DNA of 64,000 bases, taken from positions 6,404,001 to 6,468,000 of the forward strand of contig NZ_CP048113.1 of the NCBI RefSeq assembly GCF_010093065.1. Reading direction: 5' to 3'. The stretch comes from Chitinophaga agri (lineage in GTDB: Bacteria > Bacteroidota > Bacteroidia > Chitinophagales > Chitinophagaceae). The notes beneath the pieces are model-generated. The model did not search any database and was not told the DNA's origin. It worked only from the letters and a program-made list of their open reading frames with translations. Both the position numbers and the translations under genes were made by a program. Shown here piece by piece: positions 16,644-27,582 of the stretch (within the stretch, counting starts at the first letter, position 1; every line of letters begins with the position of its first letter).

Positions 16644-19433
16644 TTAGTATGCAACATTGTCTTTGCTCACCATATTTTTCAGTGGAGGCGCAAATTTAGT
16701 CAGATCTATACCGGCTACTGCAGTTTTATACTCTTCCATATTAGGTACTCTTCCGAGGATGGCAGAGAGAACAACTACCGGTGTAGAAGCCAGCAGAGAT
16801 TCACCTTTTTTACGCTCAGAATCTTCTACAACCCTACCCTGGAACAGACGGGTTGAAGTAGCCAGTACAGTATCTCCTTTCGCTGCTTTTTCCTGGTTAC
16901 CCATACAAAGGTTACAACCCGGGCGCTCGAGGTACATCATATTCTCATATTCTGTACGTGCAGTAGCTTTCGGCGCATTATCGTTGAATTCAAAGCCAGA
17001 GTATTTCTGTAAGATCTCCCAATCTCCCTCTGCCCGCAGTTCATCGATGATATTGTAAGTAGGAGCTGCTACTACCAGTGGCGCATGGAATTCAACCTTA
17101 CCTTGTTGTTTTTCCAGATTTTTCAGCATCTGAGAAACAATTTTCAGGTCACCTTTGTGTACCATACAGGATCCTACGAAGCCGAGGTCCACTTTTTTAT
17201 CGCCACCATAGTAGGAAAGCTGACGAATGGTATCGTGCGTGTAACGTTTAGCAACGTCGTCGTTGTTAACATCCGGGTCAGCGATCATTGGTTCAACGAT
17301 TGCATCCAGATCAACTACCACTTCAGCGTAATACTTAGCATTTTCGTCTGGTGTTAAAGCCGGTTTTTCGCCCGATTTAATTTCGGCAATTCTCTTATCA
17401 GCTTTATTGATCAGTCCCTGAAGAACCTGTCTGCTGTTGTCCATGCCCTTGTCGATCATGATCTGGATTCTGCCTTTGGCAATTTCCAGTGATTGGATCA
17501 GGGTATCATCTTCGGAAATACAGATAGAAGCTTTTGCTTTCATTTCTGCAGTCCAGTCAGTAAAGGTGAATGCCTGGTCAGAAGGCAGTGTACCGATATG
17601 CACTTCAATGACTCTGCCCTGGAAAACGTTTTCACCAGCAAATTTCTGGAGCATCTGTGCTTGTGTAGCATGTACAACATCACGGAAATCCATGTGCTCC
17701 TTCATTTGTCCTTTGAAGGTTACTTTCACGGATTCAGGAATCGGCATCGATGCCTCACCTGTAGCCAGCGCCAGCGCAACGGTTCCGGAGTCAGCACCAA
17801 ATGCAACACCTTTTGACATCCTGGTGTGAGAGTCACCACCTATAATGATGGCCCACTCATCCACTGTGATATCGTTCAATACCTTGTGGATAACGTCTGT
17901 CATAGAATGGTATTCACCTTTCGGGTCGCGGGCAGTGATCAATCCAAACTCGTTCATGAACTTCATGAGTTTTGGAATGTTTGCCTGTGCTTTCTTATCC
18001 CATACGGAAGCAGTGTGACAACCTGACTGGTAAGCACCGTCAACTATCGGAGAGATCACAGTTGCCGCCATAGATTCCAGTTCCTGAGCAGTCATCAGAC
18101 CGGTCGTATCCTGAGAACCTACGATATTTACTTCTACACGAACGTCTGAACCTGCGTGAAGTAATTTACCTGGAGTGGTACCAACTGCGTTTTTATTGAA
18201 GATCTTCTCTACTGCTGTCAGACCCTGACCTTCGTGAGAGATTTCTTTTGGCTGAGCAAATACAGGTGGAATATCAATGCCAAGCAGCTTAGCCGCTATG
18301 GTCTGGATCTTTTTACCGAATACGATAGCATACGATCCGCCAGCTTTGATAAACTCCATTTTCTGAGGCGTCAGTGCCTTGGAAATGTCTATCAGCTCTT
18401 TATCGCCATTATAAAGTTTCTTCTTTTTGGTGTTGATTGTCAGCACAGTGCCGGTAGCAACAGAATAAACTTCCTCGAGAATATGTTCGCCTTTGTCATT
18501 GCGGACAAGCTTACCATTTTCATCTAATTTTTTCACCCAGTTCTTGAGGTCAATACCGATACCACCCGTAACATCAACAGTCGTAAGGAAAATAGGAGAG
18601 ATACCGTTTGTACCACCAACGATAGGCGCAATGTTCACAAATGGAACATAAGGACTTGCCTGTTTGCCGGTCCAGAGTGCCACGTTATTTACACCGGACA
18701 TCCTGGATGAACCCACACCCATCGTACCTTTCTCTGCGATCAGCATCACGCTCTTGTCAGGGTGTTGCGCCTGCAGTGCTTTGATCTCGGCCTGCGCCTG
18801 AGGAGTGATCATGCATTTACCATGCAGCTCACGGTCTGATCTGGAGTGCGCCTGGTTACCCGGAGAGAGCAGGTCAGTCGAGATATCACCTTCACCAGCA
18901 ATAAAAGTTACTACCTTGATTTCTTCAGGTACATCCGGCAGTTTTGTGAAAAACTCAGCCTGTGCGTAACTTTCAATAATTTCTCTTGCAATTGGATTTT
19001 CATTTTTGAATGCCTCTTTCAGGCGGTCGGTGTCCGCATCATAAAGGAAAACCTGCGTTTTAAGCACTTTTGCAGCTTCTTTCGCAATAGCGATATCATT
19101 ACCCAGTGCCAGGTCCAGTAACACTTCAATGGAAGGACCACCCTTCATGTGTGATAATAACTCAAAGGCAAAAGCAGGTGTAATTTCTGCTACTTTAGAT
19201 GTACCAAGAATGATTTCCTTTAAAAATTTAGCTTTTACACCAGCAGCACTCGTAGTTCCTGGTAACACATTATAAATAAAGAAATTGAGAGAATCTTTCC
19301 TGTGCACATTTCCCTCGTCTTTGATCTGCGCAATGATTTCACTCAATAATTCCGCTCCATCAATTGGCTTCGGATGAAGATCTTGACCTCTTCTTTCTTC
19401 AATTTCCTTAAGGTATTCGTTATAACGGCTCAT
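16644..19433 (-). CDS. acnB: Bifunctional aconitate hydratase 2 / 2-methylisocitrate dehydratase
   Basis: AcnB of the TCA cycle (citrate to isocitrate), about 929 residues, somewhat longer than the enterobacterial enzyme. The N-terminus MSRYNEYLKEIEERRGQDLHPKPIDGA, broken by the HEAT-like domain, is typical. Fe-S ligands are visible as VGSCMVHKGDL (Cys about 755) and GCNLCMGNQEKAA (two Cys about 838-841). Active-site stretches SGCHTASVW and IIGGDSHTRMSKGVAFGADSG are intact. An upstream in-frame ATG at 19463 would add ten residues, but it overlaps the -7 promoter box, so the MSRYNEY start is preferred. A single-gene unit, closed by a terminator. Confidence 0.95.
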   Translation of the reverse strand: MSRYNEYLKEIEERRGQDLHPKPIDGAELLSEIIAQIKDEGNVHRKDSLNFFIYNVLPGTTSAAGVKAKFLKEIILGTSKVAEITPAFAFELLSHMKGGPSIEVLLDLALGNDIAIAKEAAKVLKTQVFLYDADTDRLKEAFKNENPIAREIIESYAQAEFFTKLPDVPEEIKVVTFIAGEGDISTDLLSPGNQAHSRSDRELHGKCMITPQAQAEIKALQAQHPDKSVMLIAEKGTMGVGSSRMSGVNNVALWTGKQASPYVPFVNIAPIVGGTNGISPIFLTTVDVTGGIGIDLKNWVKKLDENGKLVRNDKGEHILEEVYSVATGTVLTINTKKKKLYNGDKELIDISKALTPQKMEFIKAGGSYAIVFGKKIQTIAAKLLGIDIPPVFAQPKEISHEGQGLTAVEKIFNKNAVGTTPGKLLHAGSDVRVEVNIVGSQDTTGLMTAQELESMAATVISPIVDGAYQSGCHTASVWDKKAQANIPKLMKFMNEFGLITARDPKGEYHSMTDVIHKVLNDITVDEWAIIIGGDSHTRMSKGVAFGADSGTVALALATGEASMPIPESVKVTFKGQMKEHMDFRDVVHATQAQMLQKFAGENVFQGRVIEVHIGTLPSDQAFTFTDWTAEMKAKASICISEDDTLIQSLEIAKGRIQIMIDKGMDNSRQVLQGLINKADKRIAEIKSGEKPALTPDENAKYYAEVVVDLDAIVEPMIADPDVNNDDVAKRYTHDTIRQLSYYGGDKKVDLGFVGSCMVHKGDLKIVSQMLKNLEKQQGKVEFHAPLVVAAPTYNIIDELRAEGDWEILQKYSGFEFNDNAPKATARTEYENMMYLERPGCNLCMGNQEKAAKGDTVLATSTRLFQGRVVEDSERKKGESLLASTPVVVLSAILGRVPNMEEYKTAVAGIDLTKFAPPLKNMVSKDNVAY

Positions 19434-19460
19434 ACAATGTTCTTTTTGTCTGCTAGTGCG

Positions 19461-19491
19461 CAAAGGTAATTAATGTCCATAATATTACACA
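19461..19491 (-). promoter_or_regulatory. Probable acnB promoter
   Basis: On the minus strand TGTG-N19-TACCTTTG, the second box a perfect TAnnTTTG. It would start transcription only about 15-20 bases before the MSRYNEY codon and thus decides that start. Confidence 0.6.
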
Positions 19492-20031
19492 GTGATCTAA
19501 ATAAGATCCCTCGTAAATGGACTGTTAAAGGCATTTCTTCAATAATTTATCCTCCTTCAGTTAACTGATAAATCAGTTGTCTGTTAATAGTTTATGTGGG
19601 AGGAGGTGTGTAAGGGTGCTTTTACCTGATTCCTAAAATCGCTTGTAGACTTTGCAAAAAAGCTTCAATATTAATTAGGGAGTATGTTCATTATTTGTGT
19701 AACACTAAAGTGTTATGTTGTTTTTCATTCTATTTATTGACATTTATGGGCAATTCACATTATATATTTCTGACCATATATGGAGATATATTATTATTTA
19801 TATTTTTTTAATACAAAATTCAGTTTTTACATATGGAAATCAGTTAATCTCAACCATTGTCTATCAGCCAGCTGATAAATTGACATGTTATGAGAAATGT
19901 CATGTGTTATGCAATGATCCTTTTGGTAAAATTTACCCAAATACCTTAAGTTTTTACCTCTTGATATAATTGTCAATTACCCTTTACCGTAGTATAATAA
20001 TCAATTACCCTTTACCTTTTCAAATTTAGCG
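19492..20031. other. AT-rich gene-free stretch before the YD/RHS genes
   Basis: No gene is supported. The stretch is strikingly AT-rich from about 19680. It contains a near-palindrome taacactaaagtgtta at 19700-19715 and a pair of direct repeats listed separately. It must carry the promoter of the RHS genes. Confidence 0.5.
19973..20016 (+). repeat. 16-bp direct repeat upstream of the YD/RHS operon
   Basis: tcaattaccctttacc occurs twice, exactly, with a 28-bp period, ending 15 bases before the ATG. It could be a tandem regulator site. The second copy overlaps a TACCTTTT sequence resembling a -7 box. Confidence 0.6.
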
Positions 20032-23000
20032 ATGAAGAAATCGTGTTTGGTTGCTGCACTTTGGATATTGCAGAACCTAACGGCTTCGGCGCAAGAAATT
20101 ACGCCACCTAAAACAACTTTAGGAAATTTTGTTTCTGCGTCTCCCGAAGCTTCAGCAATTGCCCTATATCAAAATTACCCTGTCGATTTTGTATCTGGCG
20201 TACCGGATATAAGTATCCCGTTATTTGAAGTACCTACCCGGGTTGGAGTTATACCATTCAAATTAACGTATCATGTTGGTAAATTAAAACCCTCCGAGCA
20301 GATAGCAGGACCAGGATGGGGATGGACGTTATCTCCTAATCTTGGAGTATCCAGAGCCGTTAAAGGGGGGATAGATGGTGTCGGGGGCGGTTATCCTGCC
20401 AATACCCAATTTGGCCAAAATACGCAGGACTATCTTCTTGGAGCCGCACTTAACGGGTATGATGAACAGCCGGACGACTTCTTTTATTCCCTACTATCAA
20501 AAAGTGGCCAGTTTATTTATAATCGTTCTGGCCAGTTTGTACCAGTATCTTATGATGCAGCAAAGGTATCGCATCCGGATAACAACACTTTTATTATCAC
20601 AGATGATGATGGTACAATCTATAAATTTGGTAAGTATTCAACTGGAAGTCAGACGTTGACAGAGTACTCCGGAAATGGCACACTTACTACGCTTGCAGCA
20701 TGGAAGGTGACAGAGATCATCCCATATGATAAATCGGATACTATACGTTTTACTTATGGTGTACGCTCCACTTTTACAACACCGTATTACAACATTCAGT
20801 GGAAATTAATAGAGTATGTGGATGCGTATGGTCTATCGGGCCATAAAACACCGCATATGTTTTTGAATGTTTTTAATTCATCTTCGGGAGTAAGTTCAGG
20901 CCTTAAAGTATTGAGACCTACGTCGGCATCTAAAGGCCCCTATTATCCTTCTGAACCGTTTGATTGGTTGCCATTATTTCAAATCGGAGAGCAGGAATAC
21001 AAATTCACATTGACAACAGGATCGCCGTCTACACCTAATGTGCAGGCAGCTTGGAGAAATATGGACTATGGAACAGATCAATCACAAGAAGTGACTTTTG
21101 ATAATGTGGCAGATCAGCTACCATTGAGTGAAATCAGCTTCAAAGGTGGTCGTTTAGCTATGTTTTATTCTGACCAGAAACAATTGTCTTCTATTTTATT
21201 GTACTCTGGTAATCAGATAATTAAAAGAGTGAGTCTGTTTCAGCATGCTTTACAACATGACAACGGCGAACAGCCTTATTCCTACTATGATAATCTGAAC
21301 ACGAGATATGGACTTGACTCGGTGAAGATATTAGGAATAGATAATAATAAGCCACTGGTCTATAAAATGGACTATGATGTTAAAAACGGAGAATCCTGTG
21401 TTGGCGTTTATTCCAATTACAATACAGATTTCTGGGGATTCCTCAATGATAAACGTGAGTTTATCGTACCACATTTTATGTATTACTCGGAAAGATTTGT
21501 ATGGCATAGTGCATTGGAAAATCCCAATACGGCCGATACAAGTGGCGCTACGAAGTCCGGAGGTGGCTGGCTCAATATTGGTTCCCAGCAGGAAAAGGAA
21601 ATGCCCGGTCGTATAGTGCCAGGCATTATCAAACGTCTTTATTATCCTACAGGTGGATATGCAGAGTTTGACTTCGAAAATAATCAGTATGCATCCTCAA
21701 TGGATTATACTAAAATAATTTATGGTGGAGGATATCGTATAAGACAGATTAAATATGCAACTGGTGATAAAAGAGATTCTATTACCAAGGTGTATAAATA
21801 CGGTGTGAATGAAGATGGTGTAGGAAAAACTAAATATAAGAACTACACAGCCAACTTTGTTTCTGTACAATACGTAAACTCTACTACAAATGGAAGAGCA
21901 GACAACTATCTGCAGAAAATAAGTACGTTCAACTCAAAGCCTTTTCTAGATATGTCTTTTGCATCAGGTGCGGCCGTATTATATCCTAGAGTTACGGAAT
22001 ACGTTGTGAATCCGGGAACGAATCAGACAATAGGAAAAACGGTATATGATTATATTATTGATGCTAAGAATGATATGTGGGTTAATAATACACCGCTACA
22101 TTCAGATCCAAAAGATGATTGGAAGATAATTTCGATGAAAACAATATCAAAATATCGTTTTCGCAATGGTACTTATAATATCGTGAGCAGGAAAGACCAT
22201 GAATATACAGATTATTATACTGACACGGTTCCTGCAGCACAGACTTATCTAAGATATTATAATGTTATTCCTGCGAACGGATCTGATATTCTCGCTGGTG
22301 ATCCACCGCAGGTAGGAGAAAAATTTTCCCGTATCAGTTACAATATTTATTGTGGAGGACATAAGCTTACTGCAATAAAAGATACGTTATTTGATGTAGA
22401 TGATTCAACTAAATACTTCGCTACTATTAAGAACTTTAATTATGAAAATGTACACCTGTATAAAGACAGTGAATCGCGCAATGATAGTAAGGGCGCTGTA
22501 AAAAAGACAACGTTTTACTATGCTCATCAAGTGAACGCCATTCCTGATCTTGTAACAGGACAGTTATCGTTGATCTCATCGCTGGAAGCAGAGAATGTAT
22601 TAAAGTTGCCAATAGAAAGTAAAGAGTATATAGGAAGCACATTATTACGTACTGTTCAACAGAATTTTGCACAATATCCCAATAATAGGGTATTCCCTTC
22701 TGCAGTCTATACATCGACTATGAATAACCCATTGGAAAAGAGGATTGAACAGGTTCTGTATGATATCAATGGTAATGTATTAGAGCAACGGAAGAGCGGG
22801 GATATGAGTGAAGTTTTTATTTGGGGATATCTTTCTCAGTATCCTGTGGCAAAAGTAGTTGGCAGCAGTTACGATTCTGTGAAAAAATATATTAGTCAGA
22901 CTATCCTCGATAACGCACAGAACTATACGGACACGCAAATAAGGGTAGAATTACAGAAGATTCGTACCGGGCTTTCAAATACTTCAGCTAAAGTCACTAC

Positions 23001-23166
23001 CTATACTTATAAGCCTTTGGTCGGGGTTACAAGTGAAACGAATCCCATAGGCATAACCCAATACTATGAGTATGACAATTTTGGCCGTTTGGTGGTAGTC
23101 AGAGATCAGGACGGCAACATTCTGAAGCAAATGGATTATCAATATCAAGCCCCCATTACAAAATAG
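20032..23166 (+). CDS. Exported YD-repeat protein preceding RHS
   Basis: A 1044-residue protein with signal peptide (SCLVAALWILQNLTASAQ). The N-terminal region has the phrase LYQNYPVDFVSGVPDISIPLFE, common to large Bacteroidetes surface proteins that stand upstream of RHS genes; it resembles the start of SpvB/Tc-toxin-like and RHS proteins. A YD repeat closes the protein (GITQYYEYDNFGRLVVVRD, then GNILKQMDYQYQ). The gene is followed after 9 bp by the RHS gene, so the two are cotranscribed and may form one surface or secreted complex. AT-rich third positions set it apart from the genes on both sides. Confidence 0.75.
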   Translation: MKKSCLVAALWILQNLTASAQEITPPKTTLGNFVSASPEASAIALYQNYPVDFVSGVPDISIPLFEVPTRVGVIPFKLTYHVGKLKPSEQIAGPGWGWTLSPNLGVSRAVKGGIDGVGGGYPANTQFGQNTQDYLLGAALNGYDEQPDDFFYSLLSKSGQFIYNRSGQFVPVSYDAAKVSHPDNNTFIITDDDGTIYKFGKYSTGSQTLTEYSGNGTLTTLAAWKVTEIIPYDKSDTIRFTYGVRSTFTTPYYNIQWKLIEYVDAYGLSGHKTPHMFLNVFNSSSGVSSGLKVLRPTSASKGPYYPSEPFDWLPLFQIGEQEYKFTLTTGSPSTPNVQAAWRNMDYGTDQSQEVTFDNVADQLPLSEISFKGGRLAMFYSDQKQLSSILLYSGNQIIKRVSLFQHALQHDNGEQPYSYYDNLNTRYGLDSVKILGIDNNKPLVYKMDYDVKNGESCVGVYSNYNTDFWGFLNDKREFIVPHFMYYSERFVWHSALENPNTADTSGATKSGGGWLNIGSQQEKEMPGRIVPGIIKRLYYPTGGYAEFDFENNQYASSMDYTKIIYGGGYRIRQIKYATGDKRDSITKVYKYGVNEDGVGKTKYKNYTANFVSVQYVNSTTNGRADNYLQKISTFNSKPFLDMSFASGAAVLYPRVTEYVVNPGTNQTIGKTVYDYIIDAKNDMWVNNTPLHSDPKDDWKIISMKTISKYRFRNGTYNIVSRKDHEYTDYYTDTVPAAQTYLRYYNVIPANGSDILAGDPPQVGEKFSRISYNIYCGGHKLTAIKDTLFDVDDSTKYFATIKNFNYENVHLYKDSESRNDSKGAVKKTTFYYAHQVNAIPDLVTGQLSLISSLEAENVLKLPIESKEYIGSTLLRTVQQNFAQYPNNRVFPSAVYTSTMNNPLEKRIEQVLYDINGNVLEQRKSGDMSEVFIWGYLSQYPVAKVVGSSYDSVKKYISQTILDNAQNYTDTQIRVELQKIRTGLSNTSAKVTTYTYKPLVGVTSETNPIGITQYYEYDNFGRLVVVRDQDGNILKQMDYQYQAPITK

Positions 23167-23175
23167 TCGAACCTA

Positions 23176-26100
23176 ATGAAATCTTTATTATACATTAAAA
23201 AAACGGTGGGTTGTCTGGTGACTATTATCGCTCCGCTAGTATCTGTAGCGCAAACACCTAATATACCCACAGGAGCTATTAACTCCGCAGTACCGATAGC
23301 GCCTCCTGCAGCTTATAGCAATACAACAATAAATTATGTCAGGACATGGATACCTAATTTGCCACTAAAGGATACTGCGGTTGTAGCCGCTACTTCCAGA
23401 AGTATACGGGAGGTAAAACAAACGACACAATATTCAGACGGATTGGGGCGGCCTATTCAACAGGTGGCCAAAGGAATAAGTCCGAATGGAAAGGATATGG
23501 TTGAAATGTCTTTATATGATCAGTATGGCAGACAACAGTATAGGTATCTTCCTTATGCTCATCAGGCAGCTGGTGATGGTAAATTTAAAATGGATCCTTT
23601 TAATACGCAAAATGCCTTTTATAAAAATGGTGTATTAAATCCTGGGGCTGTAGGGGAGAGTATATTTTATGCTAAAGTAGAATATGAAGCTTCACCTCTC
23701 GACAGAGAAATAAAGATCTATCCATCTGGTAATAGCTGGGTAACGCGTCCAAAGGAAATGCAGTATAAGATGAATGCTGATAACGACTCGGTAAGAAAAT
23801 GGACATTAGGCTCCGGTCTACCAGTCAGTACCGGGTATTATTCTGGAGGAGAATTAATTAAGGCAGTTACCATAGATGAACAGGGAAATCAGAAAATTGA
23901 ATATAAAGATAAAGATGATAAAGTCATTTTGAAGAAGGTTCAAGTGGAAGATGCCCCGGCAAATGGTGCATCTGGATGGCTCTGTACTTACAATATCTAC
24001 AATGATCTGGGTGATCTGCAGTACGTGATACCTCCATCCGCAGTGGAGGCCATAAAGAGTAACTGGACGATGACCAATGCGGTTGATACCGGATTATGTT
24101 TTCGTTATGATTACGATGCTCGACAGCGTATTATTGTGAAACGTATTCCTGGACAGGGACGAGTGTTTATGGTATACGATATTCGTGACAGACTTGTGTT
24201 TACACAGGATTCTGTGCAACGAGCAAAGTCGCCCATGGAGTGGATGGTGATGTTTTATGATGACATTAATCGTCCGGTAATGACAGGGATTTATAAAAGT
24301 ACAACTACGCCGGATGTGTTGCAGAGCAGCCTGAATGCTGCATCCGGATCGCTGACAATTTCTTATGTATCCCCTCCGCAGGAAGATTTGGCTGTATATG
24401 AGCATGATGGAAGGGCTTCATATACAGCGACAAACAGTGTACTGATTCTTGATGGTTTTGATTCCGGAACAAATCCTGAATTTGTTGTTGAGATTAATTC
24501 CACTACTACGGGTGATACTACAAAGTCGGTAGTAAGCAATCCGTTACCTGGTTTGCAAACATCCGCATTGACACCATTGACCTATACATTTTATGATAAT
24601 TATAATTATAGCGGTAGACTATCGTTTGTAGGGAGTGATACATTGAAATTGTCTGGAGCTGATACACTGTTTCCTGAGAGAAGACCTGTTTCTTATAATG
24701 CTGAGGGGCTTATAACAGGCGTCAGATCAAGGATACTTGGTACAGATAAATGGTTGACCACTACCAACTATTATAATGACAAGGCAAGGCTTGTGCAGAT
24801 AGTTAGTGAAAACCATATGGGAGGTAAGGATGTTACATCGATGCTTTACAATTTTAAAGGTCTGCCGCTTGCAGTATATCTTCGTCATCAAAATCCGAAA
24901 AGTGTTACTCCTCAAATGACAATGTTGACTCGTAAAACATACGATCATGCTGACCGACTGCTGACTATTACCAAGCGGTTGAATGATGATGCTAGCCTGG
25001 AGAGGATAATTACATCTGATAGTTATGACGAGTTAGGTAGGTTAGGTCTTAGACGTCTTGGCGTATCTTCCTCCGGCGATATTATCGATACATTGAATTA
25101 TACGTATAATATTCGCGGCTGGTTGCAAGGCATCAATAAAAGCTATGTAAATAATGATGCTTCCACCTCTAACTGGTTTGGACAGGAACTGAGTTATGAT
25201 TATGGATTTACGATTAAGCAATACAGCGGTAATACGACTGGCGTTACATGGAAAACCCGCTCAAATAGCCCTAGTGCATATGGTTTCAATTTTGATAAGG
25301 CTAATCGTCTGACCGGCGCTTATTTTTCACAGAAAGCAAGTGGAAGCTGGTTACAGGGAGATAAGAACTTTTCTGTGGGTAATCTGACTTATGATGCGAA
25401 TGGTAACATCAGGACGATGTTGCAAAAAGGGATGGTCGGTACAGTAAGCAAAACAATTGATAGTCTGACATATACTTATCCTTCCAACAGCAACAGATTA
25501 CTGGCGGTGAAGGATATAGACTCATCTGTAACGAAATCTGCCAGAATAGAAGATTTTATTGATGGCAACACGACAACAAAGGATTATTCATATGATGCCA
25601 ATGGTAATATGATAGCAGACCTGAATAAAGGGGTTACTTCAATTACTTATAACCATATGAATTTACCATCCCTTATAACAATGGGAAGTAAAGGAACGAT
25701 CACTTATCAATATGATGCTGCCGGAAATAAACTTTCTAAAGTAGTCGTAGATAACACCAGTGGTTCTCCCAAAACAACAAGGACAGATTATGCTGGGGCG
25801 TTTGTTTACAGGCAGGATAGTATTGAGCTGATTAGTCATGAAGAGGGTAGGATCCGTCCATTATATGTAACAGGACAGCCTATTGCATATGTATATGACT
25901 ATTTTGAGAAAGATTATCTGGGGAACGTTAGAACAATATTGACAGAGCAGACAGATTTCAGTATGTATGCAGCGACGATGGAAATAGATGCTGCAGCAAA
26001 AGAGACGGCCTTATTTAGTAATGTAGAAGAAACCCGTGCTGAAAAACCTGTAGGTTATCCACAGGATAATAAATCGTCACAAAATAAATTTGTGGCAAAA

Positions 26101-27564
26101 CTAAGTGCACGAACTGGTGGTAAAAAGATCGGCCCCTCTCTTGTATTGAGAGTAACAGCAGGTGATACTGTCCAGATAAACGCCCAGGCGTTTTATAAAT
26201 CTCAGGGACCTAAAGATAATGGTCAGACGCCTCCGGTAGAAGATATGCTCATCGGTCTTGTGGAAGCTTTCGGAGGTAATATGAAAACTGAAGGGGTGCA
26301 TGCCGCAGGTACAGCTAACGCACTACCTTTCAACGCAGATTTCTACAATAATGAATATCAACGTTTGAAGAACAGGAATGCAGAATCTCCCAATAGTGAC
26401 CGTCCTAAAGCGTATTTGAATTTCGTGTTATTTGATGATGATTTCAAATTAATAGAAGATAACAGCGGCGCCAGACAAGTAAAAGCAACACCAGATGAAC
26501 TACAGGAGTTAGCCGTGCCCCAAATGGCCATCCCAAAGAGTGGATTTTTGTATATTTATACAAGTAACGAAAGTCAACAGGACGTATACTTTGATAATAT
26601 CATAGCCGGATTGAACAGTGGACCATTTTTGGAGGAAACACACTACTATCCGTATGGTATGAAAATGGCGGGGATCAGCAGTATAGCGTTGAAAGATGCG
26701 AAGTATCCTGAGAACAGATATAAGTACAACTTTGCTGAATTTAATAAGGATCTCGACGTAAACCTTTACGAGTTCCGCAACAGAATGTATGATCCAGCAA
26801 TTGGCAGATGGCATGGGATTGATAACAGACCCAATGTTGACTATAGTTTGTATACGCCTATGGCCAATAATCCAATAAATCATACGGATATTTTGGGCGA
26901 TACTACATATAGATTTAATAGTTCAGGAGAATACATTGGAATGTTTGATACAGATCAGCAAGGAATACTGGGACAGATTGGTGATTATCAAACCACAATA
27001 AATACTAAAGGGAAAAAGCAGCAAGTATTCATGCCAACCAGTACTTTTCATTTTAATGATGAGCAGATAGATAGAGAGCAGTTGAATGCTCTGCAAAAAG
27101 GTAGCTCTGAAATCTTGGTTATCACAGACGAAAACATTAACTATATAATGAAAAAGTCTTGGATTCATTGGAAGCCTTTGGAAGTTAGGTGGGCTTTTGC
27201 CTTTGCGGAAAGCCGAGGCAGAATGGATTTTAATGGCAGTTATCTTTTGCAATTGAAGGAGATTTTTTTGACAGGTAGTAGCCAGTCTGCTGCTGCTGCT
27301 GATGGGTTAGGTGGATTTGTTATATTCGCTGGACGTCCGTACGTTGCTTATAATCTAAATGATGGTGGTCAATTCCTATGGGGGCACGCTATGCGGAGAT
27401 TAGGTTTCTCTTATTCGTCTGCAAAATTTGGCTCTCAAGCGAATGAGCTGTTTAGGGATACAAAAGCAGATCAGACGGCGATTTCCACCGGTTTTCATTA
27501 CCATGTTAAAACGGATAAAAGAGAAGCGGGCGTGTTTGAAACTGTGCCTAGGTCAGGATTTTAA
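23176..27564 (+). CDS. RHS-repeat polymorphic toxin (DUF6443 N-terminus)
   Basis: 1462 residues. A signal peptide ends near SVAQ, followed by a DUF6443-type region (YSDGLGRPIQQVAKGISPNG). Many YD/RHS repeats then run through the middle (for example YDANGNIRTML, YDANGNMIADL, YQYDAAGNKLSKV). The RHS core near residue 1195 is NLYEFRNRMYDPAIGRWHGID, then NNPINHTDILGD. The last 225 residues differ in style from the shell and have no repeats; this is where such proteins carry a toxin domain. I see HAMRRLGF and STGFHYHVKT but cannot name the activity. A small membrane protein gene follows, as expected for an immunity gene. Confidence 0.85.
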   Translation: MKSLLYIKKTVGCLVTIIAPLVSVAQTPNIPTGAINSAVPIAPPAAYSNTTINYVRTWIPNLPLKDTAVVAATSRSIREVKQTTQYSDGLGRPIQQVAKGISPNGKDMVEMSLYDQYGRQQYRYLPYAHQAAGDGKFKMDPFNTQNAFYKNGVLNPGAVGESIFYAKVEYEASPLDREIKIYPSGNSWVTRPKEMQYKMNADNDSVRKWTLGSGLPVSTGYYSGGELIKAVTIDEQGNQKIEYKDKDDKVILKKVQVEDAPANGASGWLCTYNIYNDLGDLQYVIPPSAVEAIKSNWTMTNAVDTGLCFRYDYDARQRIIVKRIPGQGRVFMVYDIRDRLVFTQDSVQRAKSPMEWMVMFYDDINRPVMTGIYKSTTTPDVLQSSLNAASGSLTISYVSPPQEDLAVYEHDGRASYTATNSVLILDGFDSGTNPEFVVEINSTTTGDTTKSVVSNPLPGLQTSALTPLTYTFYDNYNYSGRLSFVGSDTLKLSGADTLFPERRPVSYNAEGLITGVRSRILGTDKWLTTTNYYNDKARLVQIVSENHMGGKDVTSMLYNFKGLPLAVYLRHQNPKSVTPQMTMLTRKTYDHADRLLTITKRLNDDASLERIITSDSYDELGRLGLRRLGVSSSGDIIDTLNYTYNIRGWLQGINKSYVNNDASTSNWFGQELSYDYGFTIKQYSGNTTGVTWKTRSNSPSAYGFNFDKANRLTGAYFSQKASGSWLQGDKNFSVGNLTYDANGNIRTMLQKGMVGTVSKTIDSLTYTYPSNSNRLLAVKDIDSSVTKSARIEDFIDGNTTTKDYSYDANGNMIADLNKGVTSITYNHMNLPSLITMGSKGTITYQYDAAGNKLSKVVVDNTSGSPKTTRTDYAGAFVYRQDSIELISHEEGRIRPLYVTGQPIAYVYDYFEKDYLGNVRTILTEQTDFSMYAATMEIDAAAKETALFSNVEETRAEKPVGYPQDNKSSQNKFVAKLSARTGGKKIGPSLVLRVTAGDTVQINAQAFYKSQGPKDNGQTPPVEDMLIGLVEAFGGNMKTEGVHAAGTANALPFNADFYNNEYQRLKNRNAESPNSDRPKAYLNFVLFDDDFKLIEDNSGARQVKATPDELQELAVPQMAIPKSGFLYIYTSNESQQDVYFDNIIAGLNSGPFLEETHYYPYGMKMAGISSIALKDAKYPENRYKYNFAEFNKDLDVNLYEFRNRMYDPAIGRWHGIDNRPNVDYSLYTPMANNPINHTDILGDTTYRFNSSGEYIGMFDTDQQGILGQIGDYQTTINTKGKKQQVFMPTSTFHFNDEQIDREQLNALQKGSSEILVITDENINYIMKKSWIHWKPLEVRWAFAFAESRGRMDFNGSYLLQLKEIFLTGSSQSAAAADGLGGFVIFAGRPYVAYNLNDGGQFLWGHAMRRLGFSYSSAKFGSQANELFRDTKADQTAISTGFHYHVKTDKREAGVFETVPRSGF

Positions 27565-27582
27565 AAAAAAAAAAATACCTAT

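Noticed and set aside
16644..19463. Longer acnB start ten codons upstream
   Set aside because: The ATG lies within a perfect -7 promoter box and the added residues do not fit the family.
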